Positions 1 through 14,200 of a stretch of 64,000 nucleotides of DNA are shown piece by piece (positions within the stretch are counted from its first letter, which is position 1; each line of letters opens with the position of its first letter). Origin of the DNA: Mortierella alpina (lineage: Eukaryota > Mortierellomycota > Mortierellomycetes > Mortierellales > Mortierellaceae); assembly GCA_029449245.1 (NCBI GenBank), contig JANATF010000005.1, positions 62,001 through 126,000 of the forward strand, read 5' to 3'. Both the position numbers and the translations under genes were made by a program. A model generated the notes under the pieces. The model was not told where the DNA came from, did not search any database, and saw only the letters and a program-made list of their open reading frames with translations.

Positions 1-1000
1 CAGAGGAATTACTCTCAGGTAAAACCAGGATGCAGAAGGCAGTGCTCTCTTTCACAAAACACTTTACATGAGGATGACTGACACTTTGTTGAATCGTAGG
101 CAAGCCTGACTATGTTGTTGATGCGATCGGAGACATTACATCCAAATTGGATCTGCTCAAGTACTGTTACGACCAAAATATCCCAGTGATTAGCGCCATG
201 GGGGCCGGAGCCAAGGCTGATCCCTCGCGTGTACAGATCAGCGACATTTCAGACACATTTGGTAAAGCTTTAGATCATCTCGATACATCGGTATTAGCTT
301 CAGGACCATTGCATACCTTACCTGTTGTCGCTAACCTCGAGCCATTTCATTTTTGGAAATCACGAATATAGAGGATCCACTTGCAAGAGCACTCCGGCGC
401 AGGATGAAGAAACTGGGCGTGGATACAGGAATTGACGTTGTCTTCTCGACAGAGAAACCTTACCGGGCCAAGCCCAGCAAGGACAACATCCCACACAACC
501 AAAAGAATGGATATTCGCCCTTGCCCAACTTTGGACCCAATGAATTACCCGTTCTGGGACCGTTGCCAGCCATGTTTGGCATGTCGATAGCCACGTTTAT
601 CACCTGCAAGATTGCGGGCTGGACGATTGACCCACTTCCAACAAAATTCCGGATGGAACTTTATCAGCGTCTACACCGTGACCTAAAGTCCCAGGAGGAG
701 AGCAGGCATCCAGGTACGACCGACATCCCTTTGGATCGCCGCGATGTCGGGTATGTACTCGAGGAGATGTTCCGGGGTAGGAGCGCTGTTTCGCAGAGTA
801 TGGATAAGCTTGCTGTCTGCAGATGGAGGCGCGAGGAGCCACTGAGCTGCTTGAACGCAGTGGTGCTGACTCAACGAGAGATGGAGAGGCATCTGGCGCT
901 GCCCGAGGATGCCGATCTGGAAAAGATCTATGGCAAGAGTGTAACCGACTATGTGGAGGCTCGGTTTGAGGAAGAAGAGCAGATCTGTCAATTGCGATAG
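1..1000 (+). CDS. tRNA threonylcarbamoyladenosine dehydratase (Tcd/TcdA family), 5'-truncated
   Basis: This is the C-terminal ~268 residues of a ThiF/E1-like enzyme. The family (yeast Tcd1/Tcd2, bacterial TcdA) uses ATP to cyclise t6A37 of ANN-decoding tRNAs to ct6A; the yeast proteins sit at the mitochondrial outer membrane. Exons are 1-18 (reading frame starts at base 3), 100-261 and 372-1000, with GT-AG introns 19-99 and 262-371. Visible family features are PDYVVDAIGDI followed by the LL-x-YC stretch, SAMGAGAKADPS, and a D-P-L-A-R-x-R-R-R-M block spliced across intron 2. The family's usual length is a little over 400 aa, so the nucleotide-binding N-terminus lies left of the window. It converges with the malate dehydrogenase gene, 172 bp apart. 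Confidence 0.88.
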
Positions 1001-1172
1001 AGACGACGAACATACAGAAAAAGCTTTAGAGTATTTCGAAGTAGGGCTTTCAGAGCCTAGCTTTTATGAGTGAGATGAACTATTCTACATATGTATATAT
1101 TCAGGCCTAAAGGCCCTTTTCTGCCTGGCGTATGGGTGTTGGAATCGCCAGATTGGCGTGTGAGGACTCACT

Positions 1173-2999
1173 CTATGCGCTGTCTGTGATAAACGACGCG
1201 CCCTTGGCAATGTTCACCTTGAGTTCAGGAATGGCAGCGTCCAGCAGCGATTGCTCATAGCTCGACAGGTCGGGCAAAGGCACAATCCTGTATACGCCCT
1301 CGCGCCCAAACTCGACATCTTGTGCAAAGTATTCGAGTCCCGTCTTGTGTCTAAAGGACATGGTGCTGTCTGCATCGGCATGCAGGCTCACATACGTCGA
1401 CTCGACCAAGCCCACTGTGAGAGAGATGGTGGCCTCCAACAGCGTGAGAGCGAATCTGGCACCGGCGTGGGCCATTGACAAAGTGGCCGATCCAGCGCCG
1501 TCTTTGGCCTTGACGACCTCGTCGCCACCGTATTGGATCCTGTGTGTCAGGCCATCGAGCTCCTCTTGAGAAAGGTCTTTGGCAAAGTTACCGGGGATCT
1601 GAGAGAGAAGCGGGACGATGGTCACTCCACTGTGTCCGCCAATGACAGTGACCCGAGTGCTCTTGGGATCGAGCGATGGCTTGACTTCAGAGACGAAGCG
1701 AGACGAGCGAACGCCATCCAGCGTGCTGATGCCAAATACCCTATGGGAGGCGAGAAAAGTAAAAGTAAACACATGGGTGAGTCGATCGAAAGACAAGTGC
1801 AGCTGTGTACAGGCTGGCTTGGTAAGGGCAAAGAGCACAGTGGGGTCTGTTGGTCGGTGTACAAGACCACAAAGGATTAAGTGATGCGAGAAAAAAAAAT
1901 GGCGCAAGAATGCGATACGGTCTAATGGACAATGGTCTGATCCATTACCGACAAGTTATAGCCAGAGAGAGATATTAAGCTAGCCCAAAGGTGAGGCAGT
2001 GACCAGTATACATTACCCACCATTCATAAACAAGAAAAGAATTGGGGATGGGTCATATAGAGATATACAGTAGATAAACAACAAAATAGCCAGAGGAGCT
2101 GCTCCAGCTTAAGGCTCTCGTGTAGAATGTGGGGAGGACTGAGAGAGAACGAGTGTTCGGTGCGCGCGTTGAACACACAGTGCAAACAAAAGGTTGTGGG
2201 GTAATCCAATAAATGAGTCAGGTACCGACTAAACAAGCACACCACCCGTGCCAGTGTGCCCTGCGAACCTGTATCATGGCCTCATACTCTACTGGGCGTG
2301 TCAACAAACGCAGACCCACATTATTCTTTGACCCACTTACTTTTTAGGATCCCAAACGCCATGCTTCTTTAGGACCTCGCATACAATGGGCACAGTCGAG
2401 TTGACAGGGTTCGAAATGACAAGGACAAAGGCTCCAGGGCAGTTTTTGGCCACGCCTTCTGCCAGATCGCGGACAATGCCTGCATTGATCTACAAATGTA
2501 CGAGGTCATTGATGCCATTGTCATGAAGATATGCAAGGTATATATGTGAATGTCTGGTGAAGATCAGAGAAGATGCCTGAGGTTGCGTTGCGCGTGCAAT
2601 TGATGCTTACCTTGAAGAGATCGTCGCGAGTCATGCCTGGCTTGCGAGGAACACCTGCGGGGATGACAACGGTGTGTGCATCCTTCAGAGCTGCATCCAT
2701 ATCTCCCTTGCCGTGACCAGAGACCTTGGACTTTGAGTTGATGTGGGACAGATCGGCAGCTACACCAGGCGCATTCACGACATCGTACAGGGCCAAGTGA
2801 GTGATCAGATCCGACTGCTTCAGGAGCAGAGACAGAGGCTGGCCGATTCCACCGGCAGCACCGCAAACGACGACTGTGAGAATGTGAGGGAGGTGGAGAG
2901 GGCGAGGGGGGAGGGGAGAAGGGATATGTTAGCATACCACCAGTGGCCGTTGATACATCGACTTTTGTACAGGCGCCCATTTTCCTTACCTTTGACCAT
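1173..2999 (-). CDS. mdh: malate dehydrogenase, cytosolic type (NAD-dependent)
   Basis: It interconverts malate and oxaloacetate with NAD. Exons on the minus strand are 2990-2999, 2611-2873, 2341-2489 and 1173-1740, giving 329 aa. Exon 1 codes only for M-V-K plus one base. The spliced protein has the dinucleotide-binding GAAGGIGQ near residue 8, the substrate loop [29 protein letters not shown] and the catalytic-histidine motif GGHSG. The fold begins at once after the start, so there is no mitochondrial transit peptide. The C-terminus ends ITDSA, with no SKL-type peroxisomal signal. I therefore call it cytosolic, by inference. Intron 3 is long for this genome (600 nt, 1741-2340). A TATATG element lies about 225 bp upstream of the ATG. 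Confidence 0.93.
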
Positions 3000-3747
3000 G
3001 TTGGTTTCTGGGGCTGGGGACTGTTGAGTGAGAGGTGGGATAGAAAGGGGTTAGAGGTTTGCAGAGGAAAGGAAGAAGAATGAAGTCGAGAAAGCGATTG
3101 GAATGAGGAAGAATGGAGGCAAGAGTGAAGACACAGATGGAGCCAGCTGTACACGACGGACCTCACACCTCACAGCATGATTGCATGAGGCGATCGATGA
3201 CTCTTTTGTGCGTGCCTGCATATATCCATATCCCGGCCTGCCGTAGGATCCTCCTTTTTTCATTTCCAACTGTGGATACCGCTTGGTCGAGTACTCTTGG
3301 CTTCATAACTCACACGGTGGTCGTCTAGACGACTCTTTTTTCCATTTCATTTTTTTTTTTGGATGCCCACTCTCTCACGCTCGAGAGAGCCAATGACACA
3401 GCAGGTCAGGCACCGCCAGCAACCCACCAAGACTCGAATAGCGCAAGAGCACCAGCCAAAAAAGAAACCGCGCCGTTCGGACATTTCACGTCGAACGAGT
3501 GCAAGGGATCGACAAAAAGACAAAAAGGAAGGTGGATCATGGAATAAAACGCCCAACTTTTGCACGGAGCTTCAATTTTCTTTTTCTTCTTTTTCTTCTC
3601 TTGCCGTGCATGTCTGCAACCGAGAGGAATATAGTGCTGTAGTAACCAGCTCTTTGATTGGAAGGCCGAACTGCTGCTTACCATGGCGTGTTGAAGGGGT
3701 GGTTCTTGTAGAGGATCAGAAGCGGGAGAGGAAGAAAGAAGAGCAAG

Positions 3748-3781
3748 AGAAGAAGAAGAAGAAGAAGAAGAAGAAGAAGGC
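3748..3781. repeat. (AAG)n microsatellite
   Basis: About ten consecutive AAG units in the MDH upstream region. It creates spurious poly-Lys/poly-Ser/poly-Leu ORFs on both strands. Confidence 0.9.
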
Positions 3782-4934
3782 AAGGTGTGTTGATGTGTAC
3801 GACAGGGCATGAAGCAATCATGGTGTCCTTTATATATCGTTTGCTTGGTCTCAAGCAACGCTCCCCGAGGCTCACGTCGAGTATGAGGGATGCAGCGTGG
3901 CCATCAACACCGCCGACTGTGTACGCTGGACAGAGAGTGTATGAAGAGATTGCAATTGAATGCGGTTGTGAATACTCACCGCCGCGTGATTATGGATGTG
4001 TTCCGATATGGCCCTCCAAGGACGACTTGCCCTTGCATTCGTTTTTTGTCTCGCACTCCCCCGTTCCAGCCCTTTTCAACCTTGTTCTTGTTGACACGCC
4101 CGTGCAAAAGCACAAACCCTTTCTCTCTAGTGCACTGAGCATCCCAACAGCGGTGACCACAAACACTTCAGATAGCACTCTCCCCTCCTCCTACAGGCGT
4201 CCTTCGGAAATGAACGGCTGCGAAATCAATTGTGTAGCGTCGCGTGTTCTCCCGCACCTCCTACGCCAAAAACAAATGCACCTTACCTATCGTCATTCTT
4301 CCACGCTGTCCACTGAGCAAAGAGGAATTTCAATGGTATTATATAGCGGGGGCCTTGGCAGCAGAATGGAAAAAAGACAGTGCAAACGGCTGGCGCAGCG
4401 GGTACACGGACTCGGTCCAGGATGCCTGGATTTGGACATCCGCTTATGAACATCCTCGCTGAGACAGACACGCATTACTCTGGCTATTTCCCGCCTGCCT
4501 TGCGCTATATATTATCGCCGTTCCCTCCTTCGGAAGGTTGCTTTGGCGGACACCTTTTAACAATCATGGTCATGACGTGCAGGTTGATACGGGTCTAATT
4601 ATACAGCCACGTCAGGCATGAAAATCAAAGACCACACCCATTACTCTTTGCCCTTTCATGTGCAAGCTGCTGCATCTACAAGGTGCTTCCTGCGGGCAAA
4701 GCAAGGTGAATTGATCGGCATGAGTACCAACGTGTATCAAGGAACCAAGGCCTGCAGGTCCATTATGTCTTGAACGCGGGCAGTGCATGACAGGAGACAC
4801 AAGTAGCTTTGACAAGTACACAGGTGTGAACAACACGGGCAAATTGCGAGGTGAGGTGGCCATTCCGACAAAAAACTACAATACCAGGCACAAGGCAAAA
4901 GAAGCCCTCTTGCTTTCTCTGAAGAAAATCGTAT

Positions 4935-4940
4935 TTTATT
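4935..4940 (-). terminator. polyadenylation signal for ubiquitin-eL40
   Basis: TTTATT on the plus strand reads AATAAA on the minus strand, about 145 nt beyond the RPL40 stop codon. Confidence 0.45.
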
Positions 4941-5082
4941 TGAACAAAACGACGCGACGTCCGCAAAGAAAAAGAAAGGCTCAAAGAGATAAAAAAAGAC
5001 CGTCTGCAGATAGGACGGTATGTTTCCTCTCCTCTCTTGTCCTCCTCCATTTTCTTGAGCGAAAAGGAAAGGGTCCCATCAT

Positions 5083-6687
<1,605 letters not shown>

Positions 6688-7860
6688 TTAGTTCTTGTTG
6701 GCACGGACACCCTTGCCAGCCTTCTTGGGGGCAGCCTTGACGGTCTTCTGGCTGTTAAGGACAGCGGAGACGCGGGCAAGAGCAGCCTAGCACGAGAAAA
6801 AGAATCGCAAGTCATCGTGAAAGGTAATTAGCTAGAGCGCATGGGTGTTTCAAAGGCCCACAGGATAGTGAACAAAGAAAAGGAAAAGAAGAAAGTGGGG
6901 ATAGAGGAAGTGGATGGAATGTTCCCAAGTTACAGTCGCAAAACTTTGAATATGAAGAATTCATTGCTTGATAGGGTGCAGAACGTTGGCCATGCTACCG
7001 TCTCCTTGGAGAACAGAAGCGAAATTTGTAATCTTGCAAATAATGTACGCCCAGCTTTCATGTTGAATGGAATCTGCTGGGTTCTAGCACTTTGCTGAGG
7101 AGTGGCGATATAAAAAGTGGAGGCAAAAAGACAATGTCATATCCAGCAGCCTTACCTGGCGGAGGTCAGCACGGTAACCGGCGCGGGTGAGACCAGCGAC
7201 GGACTTGGCAGACTTGCGGACACCCTTGGAGAGGGTGACCTTGTTGATGCCCTTGGAGCTCTTGGTGGAGACAACGACACCACGGCCGGAGGCAGCGGCA
7301 GAGACATCAACAGTCTAATGGTCAGAGAAGGGATAGGGCGGTGAATAAGAATATGCTTTCAAAAACTCTGCTTGCTTGTGTCCTGCGGTCTGTTTTCGCG
7401 GACGCGTCTCAAAGACTGCGCTGCTGTATCTGCGTTGCTGTATGGCTGATCCCTTGCGCGTGCACCTCTCAAGGTCAACATCGCTCCTCCACCCGTGAGA
7501 GCACCACTTCAACGGTAGAAATATCCAGAACGTGAGCCCTCATAGCGGACAGTAGTGCTTGCCAGTATCCTGTAAACTCTGATCCTGCCATGATTTTATG
7601 ACACAAGTCTCTGTACCTTCTTGTTGGCGAGGCCAGAGAACTTGAAAGAGTTCAAGTTCAACAAGTTACCAGCCTCCGAGGAGAACTGGACGCCGGAGCG
7701 CTTGACCAAGAAGGAGTTGTTGTTCTTGACGAGGAGCCTGTATGATACAGAGAGCGTAAATATGTTATTACTCCAGAGTTTCTGTCGCTCCAGCTGAGAG
7801 TCTCAAGGCAGCGTGCAATGCGGCAGCATTTTTTTCTTACCAGGTAAGATCAGCCGACAT
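6688..7860 (-). CDS. RPL28: 60S ribosomal protein eL28
   Basis: A structural protein of the large cytosolic ribosomal subunit (eukaryotic L28e family). Minus-strand exons are 7841-7860, 7617-7737, 7156-7314 and 6688-6786, giving 132 aa. The protein starts [20 protein letters not shown] and continues with [19 protein letters not shown], then a basic C-terminus ending [11 protein letters not shown]. The first exon is only 20 nt and ends inside the Trp codon. Introns are 103, 302 and 369 nt; the two long introns are typical of ribosomal protein genes and could host regulatory or snoRNA elements, but I saw no convincing C/D box pair. The start codon is the only one compatible with the conserved N-terminus. 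Confidence 0.95.
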
Positions 7861-9627
7861 TTTTGAACTACGGTCGAAAAAGATTGAGATGAAGCGGGAT
7901 TCAATTAGATGATGGTCTCCCCATGAATAACCATAAAATCATCCCTAAGCTTCTGGTGGTCCTGAAGAGCTGAAAGATTAAACTTGGTAGTCGGATCCAG
8001 ATGGCATGAATGCCGTGGAATGTGGTGATCAAAGGAGACCGAAGGCGACCGAATGCCTGAAAAGCTGTTTTCACTACGCTTTTGAAGATTATCACTGAGC
8101 AACGTCTCCATGGTTGTTGATCCATAATTTCGATCTGATCCTGGATGCTGCAGTTTTTCTCCTTTGATTCCTGGAAGGGATACGCCCATATTCCTGTGTC
8201 GAGAATGTGATCCAAAGTAGCACATTACATGATCCCAAATGAATGTGAAGAGAAGGAATTCAACAGATTCAGGAATCAGCCCAAAATAAAAAAACAAGAT
8301 ACGAGAGAATTGATTGGTCGAAGCATTTTCCACAAAAATACGGTGACGAATTTTCACTCAGTGTGATCCAGACTGCCTCCGGTAGCTGCGAGTAGTCGCT
8401 GTTGCCTAGGACCGTCTGGACAGTGTATTGAATAGGCTTGATTCTGGTGAGAGTGTCTTAACGACGGACCTTGTGCGGTCAAGAGGTCTTGACCTTGAGC
8501 ACGCGTCCAGGACTCGAGTGGTTCTTGAAAAAGACATGACAGGCTTCGGCTTCAGCTCTAATGATTTTTAGGGCGACATGAGCGCTTTTAGATGCCTTTC
8601 AAGGTCCTGCAGCGTGCCTTGTGGAGCTTTTTGTCAGGGGTGTACACCACGACTTTGTTAGAGGGCAATGTCCACAGGGGATTGACTTTAATGCTCAACT
8701 ACGAACGTGCTTGGGCGTACAGGCAAGACTTTCGTTCTGCCTGAGGAGTATCATTCATGGTCAATAAACGTGGATAATGGAGCATGATGATCGAGAGGGA
8801 GGACTTTGTGGAGCTTGCTTTATTGAAGTGAATCTGTGCAGAGATCAAAAAGGTTAACTACTGAGCACTACGCAGTTCGTAGCGCTTGCTAAGGAAACGG
8901 ACGTTTCTAAATAAGACATGCGTGAGTGTGCGTTTTTGAATGGGCTTCCTCTGCAGCGAGATTGGTCTCGGATGTGAGATGAGATGCCCAGAAAGCGCAA
9001 TTGAGCTGCACCTAGCGATTCACAATCGGGACACGGATGTTGAGCAAGGTTTGGGGCATGGGAGAGTGGAGGGCAGCGTCAACATGGAGGGGTATGCCGA
9101 GGGGGACAAGCATCAACAAACGTTCACAGAGGGCAGAGTAAAGTTTATTGTCCCGCCCTCTGTGCAACGGTGGGCGATCTGATGTCCTCTGACAATAATG
9201 TTGGCAGCAACGCCCATGCCTTACTCGATACAACAGTCCTGCGCGTAGACTTCGTCGTCCTCGGTGTCGCCGCATGACAGAATGATGACGGCGATGGTTC
9301 TCGCTTGACCGCGGACGTTGCATCGCCATGACACCTTTTCTTCTCAGCAAGCCAATGCCAATATGCGCTTCGGAGATGCCACACGTGGGGAAGACGAGAT
9401 TCGGCAAATCACCGAGCGATAGCTCTTCGGCGAGACAATAATATGCGGATCTGAGGAGACTTCTCGTAATGTAATGTTTCTGTCGTCAATGACGATCCAA
9501 CGTAACATAAAAAGCTTTCACTTGATACGTATTCTCCTTCTTTCACCTCCAAAGCCTACAGTCAAAGACTCTCATCTTTAACACATCAACCAAACACACA
9601 AGACTTTTCTCATCCACCACCGCAGCC
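7861..9627. other. gene-free spacer upstream of eL28 and the HHE protein
   Basis: This is a divergent interval: RPL28 reads left, the hemerythrin gene reads right. It should carry both promoters. The 150-codon minus-strand ORF at 7905-8357 has no ATG start and no recognisable pattern. The first few hundred bases are more AT-rich than the rest. A CATAAAAAG element near 9510 is a candidate TATA box for the HHE gene. I see nothing else. Confidence 0.55.
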
Positions 9628-10277
9628 ATGGGACGCGTTTCGGAAGCTATCGAGCGAGACCATCGAGAGATCGAAGAATACTACAGCAACATCCTGAAGG
9701 CCAGCTCGATCGACGAAAAGACCCGCTGGCAGAATCAGTTCACATGGGAGCTGGCTCGCCACTCGGTAGGCGAAGAGTTGGTCGTCTATCCAGCCATGGA
9801 GAAGTATCTGCCCCACGGCAAAGAGATGGCTGACAAGGATAGAAAGGAGCATCAAAAGGTAAGATGCACACAGGCTTTGTTTCTTCAAGATGCTAGCCTA
9901 GAGTCACAAGTAGGTGTCTAACCAAGCGCGGCTCACAATACACCCCACAGGTCAAGGAGCAACTCTACAAGTTCCAGAACCTCAAAGCCTCTGATGCAGA
10001 ATTTGAGCCTACCATCAAGGCCCTCTTCAAGGACTTGAGCGAGCACATCAGGGAAGAAGAAGAAGACCATCTGGTAGTCCTCGAAAGGGCATTGACCCAG
10101 GAGGAATCCGAGAAGATGTGCAAGAGCTTCCAGCGGTCGAAGATGTTTGCGCCCACGCGCAGCCATCCCAGTGCGCCTGACAAGCCTCCATTCGAGACCG
10201 TGGTTGGGCTCCTGACTGCTCCTCTTGATCACCTCCGCGACTTGTTTAGCAAGTTCCCGGACCCCAAGACCGTGTAA
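9628..10277 (+). CDS. hemerythrin HHE cation-binding domain protein
   Basis: Exons 9628-9858 and 9951-10277 give 185 aa. The sequence forms the four-helix HHE pattern: His in ERDHREIEEYY, H-x3-E in RHSVGEELVVYP, His in DRKEHQ, and H-x3-E/D in SEHIREEEEDHL. These residues can hold a di-iron or other metal centre. Fungal relatives are small soluble proteins without a settled role; oxygen, iron or stress sensing has been suggested for the family. The intron interrupts exactly after the HQK of the third metal-ligand helix. The ATG follows a CACCGCAGCC context and there is no signal peptide, so a cytosolic location is inferred. The function stays general. Confidence 0.88.
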
Positions 10278-11206
10278 AGGCTCTGTGTGTGAGTGTGCTA
10301 TGCTCGTCCTGCATGGTACATGATCGATCAGGCGGATGTTCCAGCACAGCGGACTGGTTGCCCCACCCATCTCAGTAGTCCAAACCTGAAGGTTGTGGTC
10401 TGCTCTCCTGCGTGTACATATCAAACCCGATATTAAAAGGTGTGGAAAAAAGTGTTACGATGTCCATGGCCTACGACAGACTCTGTTGGTTCATGTATGC
10501 TGATTTGGGGGCGTGAGGTAGCGACAGACTACTGCCGTGGAGAGGAGGATCTGCATCAGACCTGTGGTATGTACAATCCTGTTGAGCGTAGCATGCCAGG
10601 ACCAGTCAGCCAAGGGCGAACGGTCGTCTATGTCTATGTTGTGGTTTGTGGGTGCTGTCGAGATGGGAGACGATCTTCTAGCGAAGGTGCAGAGAGTGCA
10701 AGTGCGAGTGCAAGTGCAGATGTGCGGGGGAGGGGCGAAAGGGCGTGTGTCACCATGATGGATGCAGGCAGAGCATGGCATGGCTCATTATGGCCCATGG
10801 CCCATGACCAGAGGATGCGCGCAGGAACAGGTTGCTCAAATAAAAATAGCATGGAGAGAAGGCGAGCCATGGCCAGGAGCAGACTCCGATGCTGTTGTTT
10901 GGCCGGCGAGACGACGGGCGGGCATGGCTCGGGATGCTGGCGAGTGGCCCCACCCTGCCCTTGGGGCCCAACGCCCCTTGCACACGGCTGCGTCGTGGAG
11001 CCTGTCTCTATTCTCTCGCTTTTTGCTCCTCTCTCTTTCCTCCTTTTCGTCTCGCTCTGCCCCTCCCCTCCCATCCTACCGCCATCCTCATCGCTGCCCT
11101 TGTCCTCTGCAGTCCATCACATCCGCACGCAACGCACCCTCAGCAGCCCTCAGCAGCCGCCAGTTCTCCATCCCCTACCTGATCGCCAGCATCCATCCCG
11201 TGGCAC
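10278..11206. other. spacer upstream of the Kelch-kinase gene
   Basis: It contains the HHE 3' UTR, imperfect GTGCAAGTGCGAG repeats around 10690-10720, an AAATAAAAATAG element near 10838 and a C/T-rich stretch (about 11005-11200) just before the Kelch-kinase ATG. The last two look like a promoter and pyrimidine-rich leader. The long ORFs here have no family pattern. Confidence 0.5.
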
Positions 11207-14200
11207 ATGGCCAGGGCGGTCTGTCCCTCCCTCCCACCGCGGCAAGGGCCCCCGTGTCCCCTGCCTTTGCCACCAACACTCACGCGCACACCGCATCGCG
11301 TCTCCAGCAAACGGTCCCCTTTTGTTCAGAGTCTCGTCTGCACCCTTGTCTGCCTCGCCGCCATCGCTGCTACCGCCGCTGCTGCTGCAACCACCCCACC
11401 ATGGCGCGCATTCCATGGTGCCACCATCATCGGCACCGACATGATCATCTTTGGCGGCACGACGGATCCCTCCTCCGACCCCTTTGGCCCCTCAGTCCCC
11501 GGCTCGAACAGCCTTTTAGTCTGGAGCACCACACTTCGACAGTGGTCCCAGCCTACTTATTCGAATCTCGCGGACGGAGGACCGCCTCGCCCACAAAAGT
11601 TCCTCACCTCAGTCCCACTTGCATCTGAATTCAAAATGCTGTCGATCGTCAGCAACTCGTCCACAGGAACCACGCAAGGAAACCTCCTGGGCCTCGACGT
11701 CCACTCGTGGACATGGTCCGTCCCAACCGCACGTATGGCATCCCCCTTTCCAATTGCTCAGTCTGTCTGTCTGCCCTGAATATCTCCGTTGACCATTCAC
11801 TGACTCTCTCTGACTTATCTAACCAATCTTAGCGAACCCTGATGTGGCCCCTCCATCGCGACTCGGCGCAGCAGTTGGAATGACCGAGAATTCTATTTTG
11901 GTGCACGGCGGAACAGCTGCGTCCTTCAACGGATATGCAACTTCCACAAGCGTCCTCAACGACTTGACCAAGCTCGTAAGATAAAAGATGAAAGTCTCTT
12001 CCCGTATGTCTCCCTCAGAGCCCTGCTCTGGCAAAACTCGCTCACTATCCAATCTTGGGTCTCACTCCTTCCTGTCTTAGGACGGTAGCACGCTCGAGTG
12101 GAAACCAATCGCCAACGGACCAGCGCTCATGTACCACACTATGTGCAAGCTCCCAGGACTAAACAAAATGGTCATCTTTGGTGGAAGCGACTCCTCCAGT
12201 AATGCCTTTAACACCGTCCACACCTTTGACCTGCAGCAGGAGACCTGGACCCTAGCTGTTCCAGTCAATCCGGGGATCGGGGGAAGCGTGCCGTCCATTA
12301 GGAAGGGGCATAGTGCCACTTGCCTCAACAACACTATGATTGTGTTTGGTATGTATCTCCCTCGTGGCCTTTGTTACTGAGATGCCTGTATTGTGTTCAT
12401 CTCTCTTCCATCTGTCCTTTTACCCTCCCCCCCCTTTTTTTTGGTATTTCCCTCCACTTTTGTCACCACACTAGACTGTGAACAAGACGGTTGTCAAACA
12501 GCAATTGTTTTGACCCTTGGTCATGATGTACGACGAGAGCACTGACCACGCTTTGCTTCACCTTGTGATCACTGATATAGGAGGTGGAGCGGATGGGCCT
12601 GTGGATGATGATATCTGGGTCTTGGACGCATCGTCCTCCCCATGGGTCTGGAACAGAATGACAACCAACAAACAATTAGGACCTGGACCCAGGACAGGCC
12701 ATTCTGCCTTGCTCAATTCAACCAACGTGCTTATCTGGGGCGGGTATGGCGCTCCTCTCGCCGGCGACACACACATATACATCCTTGATACGGTTGGTTG
12801 GAGGTGGAGCTCATCCAGGGATCCAGGACCCAACTCACTCGCCCCTGTTGCCCCCGAGGGTGGCCCTAGCGGACCTGGCAGCAAAAGCAACATGCCACTG
12901 ACCATCGGTGTTGTATGTGGCAGTCTGGCCCTCATTGGAGCATTTGCTGCGTTCCTGATTCTGCGGAGGAGAGCTTCCAGAAGGAACGAGAAACAGACAA
13001 AGGGCTCACGGGACAATGCCAGTTATATGTCGGATGCAGAGCAGCACCTCTCGCGAGACATGAATTTGGACGACAAGCCCACGTACTATAACTACCACGC
13101 TGGTAGAGATTCGGGATCATCTTTAGGGGGCTGGCCCAGTATAGCAGCAAAAAGGTCGATTCCACAACCAACCCAGGATTATGCTATGCAATCCCTGACG
13201 CCCAAGAGCCAACATGATGGCCCTGCATTGGAGCCAGCAGCAGAACAGGATATCAGCCACTCAGAGTCCAGCAAGTCGCAGGACCTGCGGCGACCCATGA
13301 TGAGCACGCAACAGCCTGTTCCAGGACCACCACGGGATGCTGAAAAGTCCTCTCTGCACACAGGGGCCAGAGCAGGGTCGATCGCCTCTAACTCGTACTA
13401 CCCAGCGCACCTTGCGGAGAATGACGAGGAGGATGCTGACAGGTGGACGTTTGCCTCGTCATTATCATTCGATCAGCGGGAGAAGCATGGGGGTCCCCTG
13501 CCGACACTTCGGTATATTCCTTCAAAAACTTCAGGATCAATGGGACTCCAACGATCCATGGCGCAGTCCACAGGAAACTTGGCGCCAGGACTCTCTGCCT
13601 CAAGGGCTGTACAGCGCGATGGCAGTGCACCGTCCATACTATCTGGCCGGGGTTCCTCCATTGGCCCGGCGTCGATCTCGCTGAGTGCAGCGGGCGGCAC
13701 GCAAGGACAAAAGCACGATGGGTCAATGAGCCCTCGGGATGCGACTTTATTCAACTCTGTCAGCCCGTTAGATCGAGTCAGTCTGATGTGCTCTGGTCTC
13801 GACGTAGAGTCCAGGATCTCGGCTGACGAAGATGGGCTCACAGGGGGTTATTTATCGCCAACGAGGAAATACCCGCCGTGGAGAGGCAGCTACCGCGAGA
13901 GCTTTACTGAAGAGGGTGTCAAGGAGGAAGAGGAAGAGGAGAAGCATTTCACTCTCCAACGAACTGGATCCAGCTCTACGGGCAACTCTTCGACTGCCTA
14001 CAGCACTCTGGATCACCCGGCCATGATCATGTTGATCCAGAACCTGCCAGCGCGCTATATTGTTTCAAAGTCACCGAGACCCATTCACGGCCGTTGGAAC
14101 GATATTATCTTTGCGGTCGACTCGGACACACAACAGCCGATCGTGGTCAAGTCATTTGCAAGACGGGAAGCCTGGGAGCGGGAATGCCGCACCTTGCGAA

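Larger units (their letters stand above)
3000..5082. other. gene-free spacer between MDH and ubiquitin-eL40
   Basis: Both flanking genes are on the minus strand, so this holds the MDH promoter and leader (right of 2999) and the 3' UTR of RPL40 (left of 5083). It contains an (AAG)n run near 3750-3780 and A/T homopolymers. The minus-strand AATAAA at 4935-4940 fits RPL40 polyadenylation. ORFs here are low-complexity or lack a family-like pattern, and I do not support any gene. Confidence 0.6.

Noticed and set aside
1173-1175. Readthrough to a peroxisomal MDH isoform at the stop codon
   Set aside because: The stop is TAG followed by AGT, not the TGA-CTA readthrough context, and no SKL-like end follows in the extension I could read.
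3787-4449. 220-codon plus-strand ORF in the MDH upstream region
   Set aside because: No recognisable motif, no polyadenylation or promoter arrangement, and overlapping ORFs in other frames. It is probably chance.
7905-8357. 150-codon minus-strand ORF upstream of eL28
   Set aside because: No ATG start (it opens at GTG), no domain-like pattern, and it lies in the promoter interval of two ribosomal/HHE genes.
10440-11444. 334-codon and overlapping 288-codon ORFs before the Kelch-kinase
   Set aside because: They begin at a non-ATG codon or in C-rich leader sequence and run out of frame into the first Kelch exon, where the conserved frame is the one with the signal peptide and MIIFGG.
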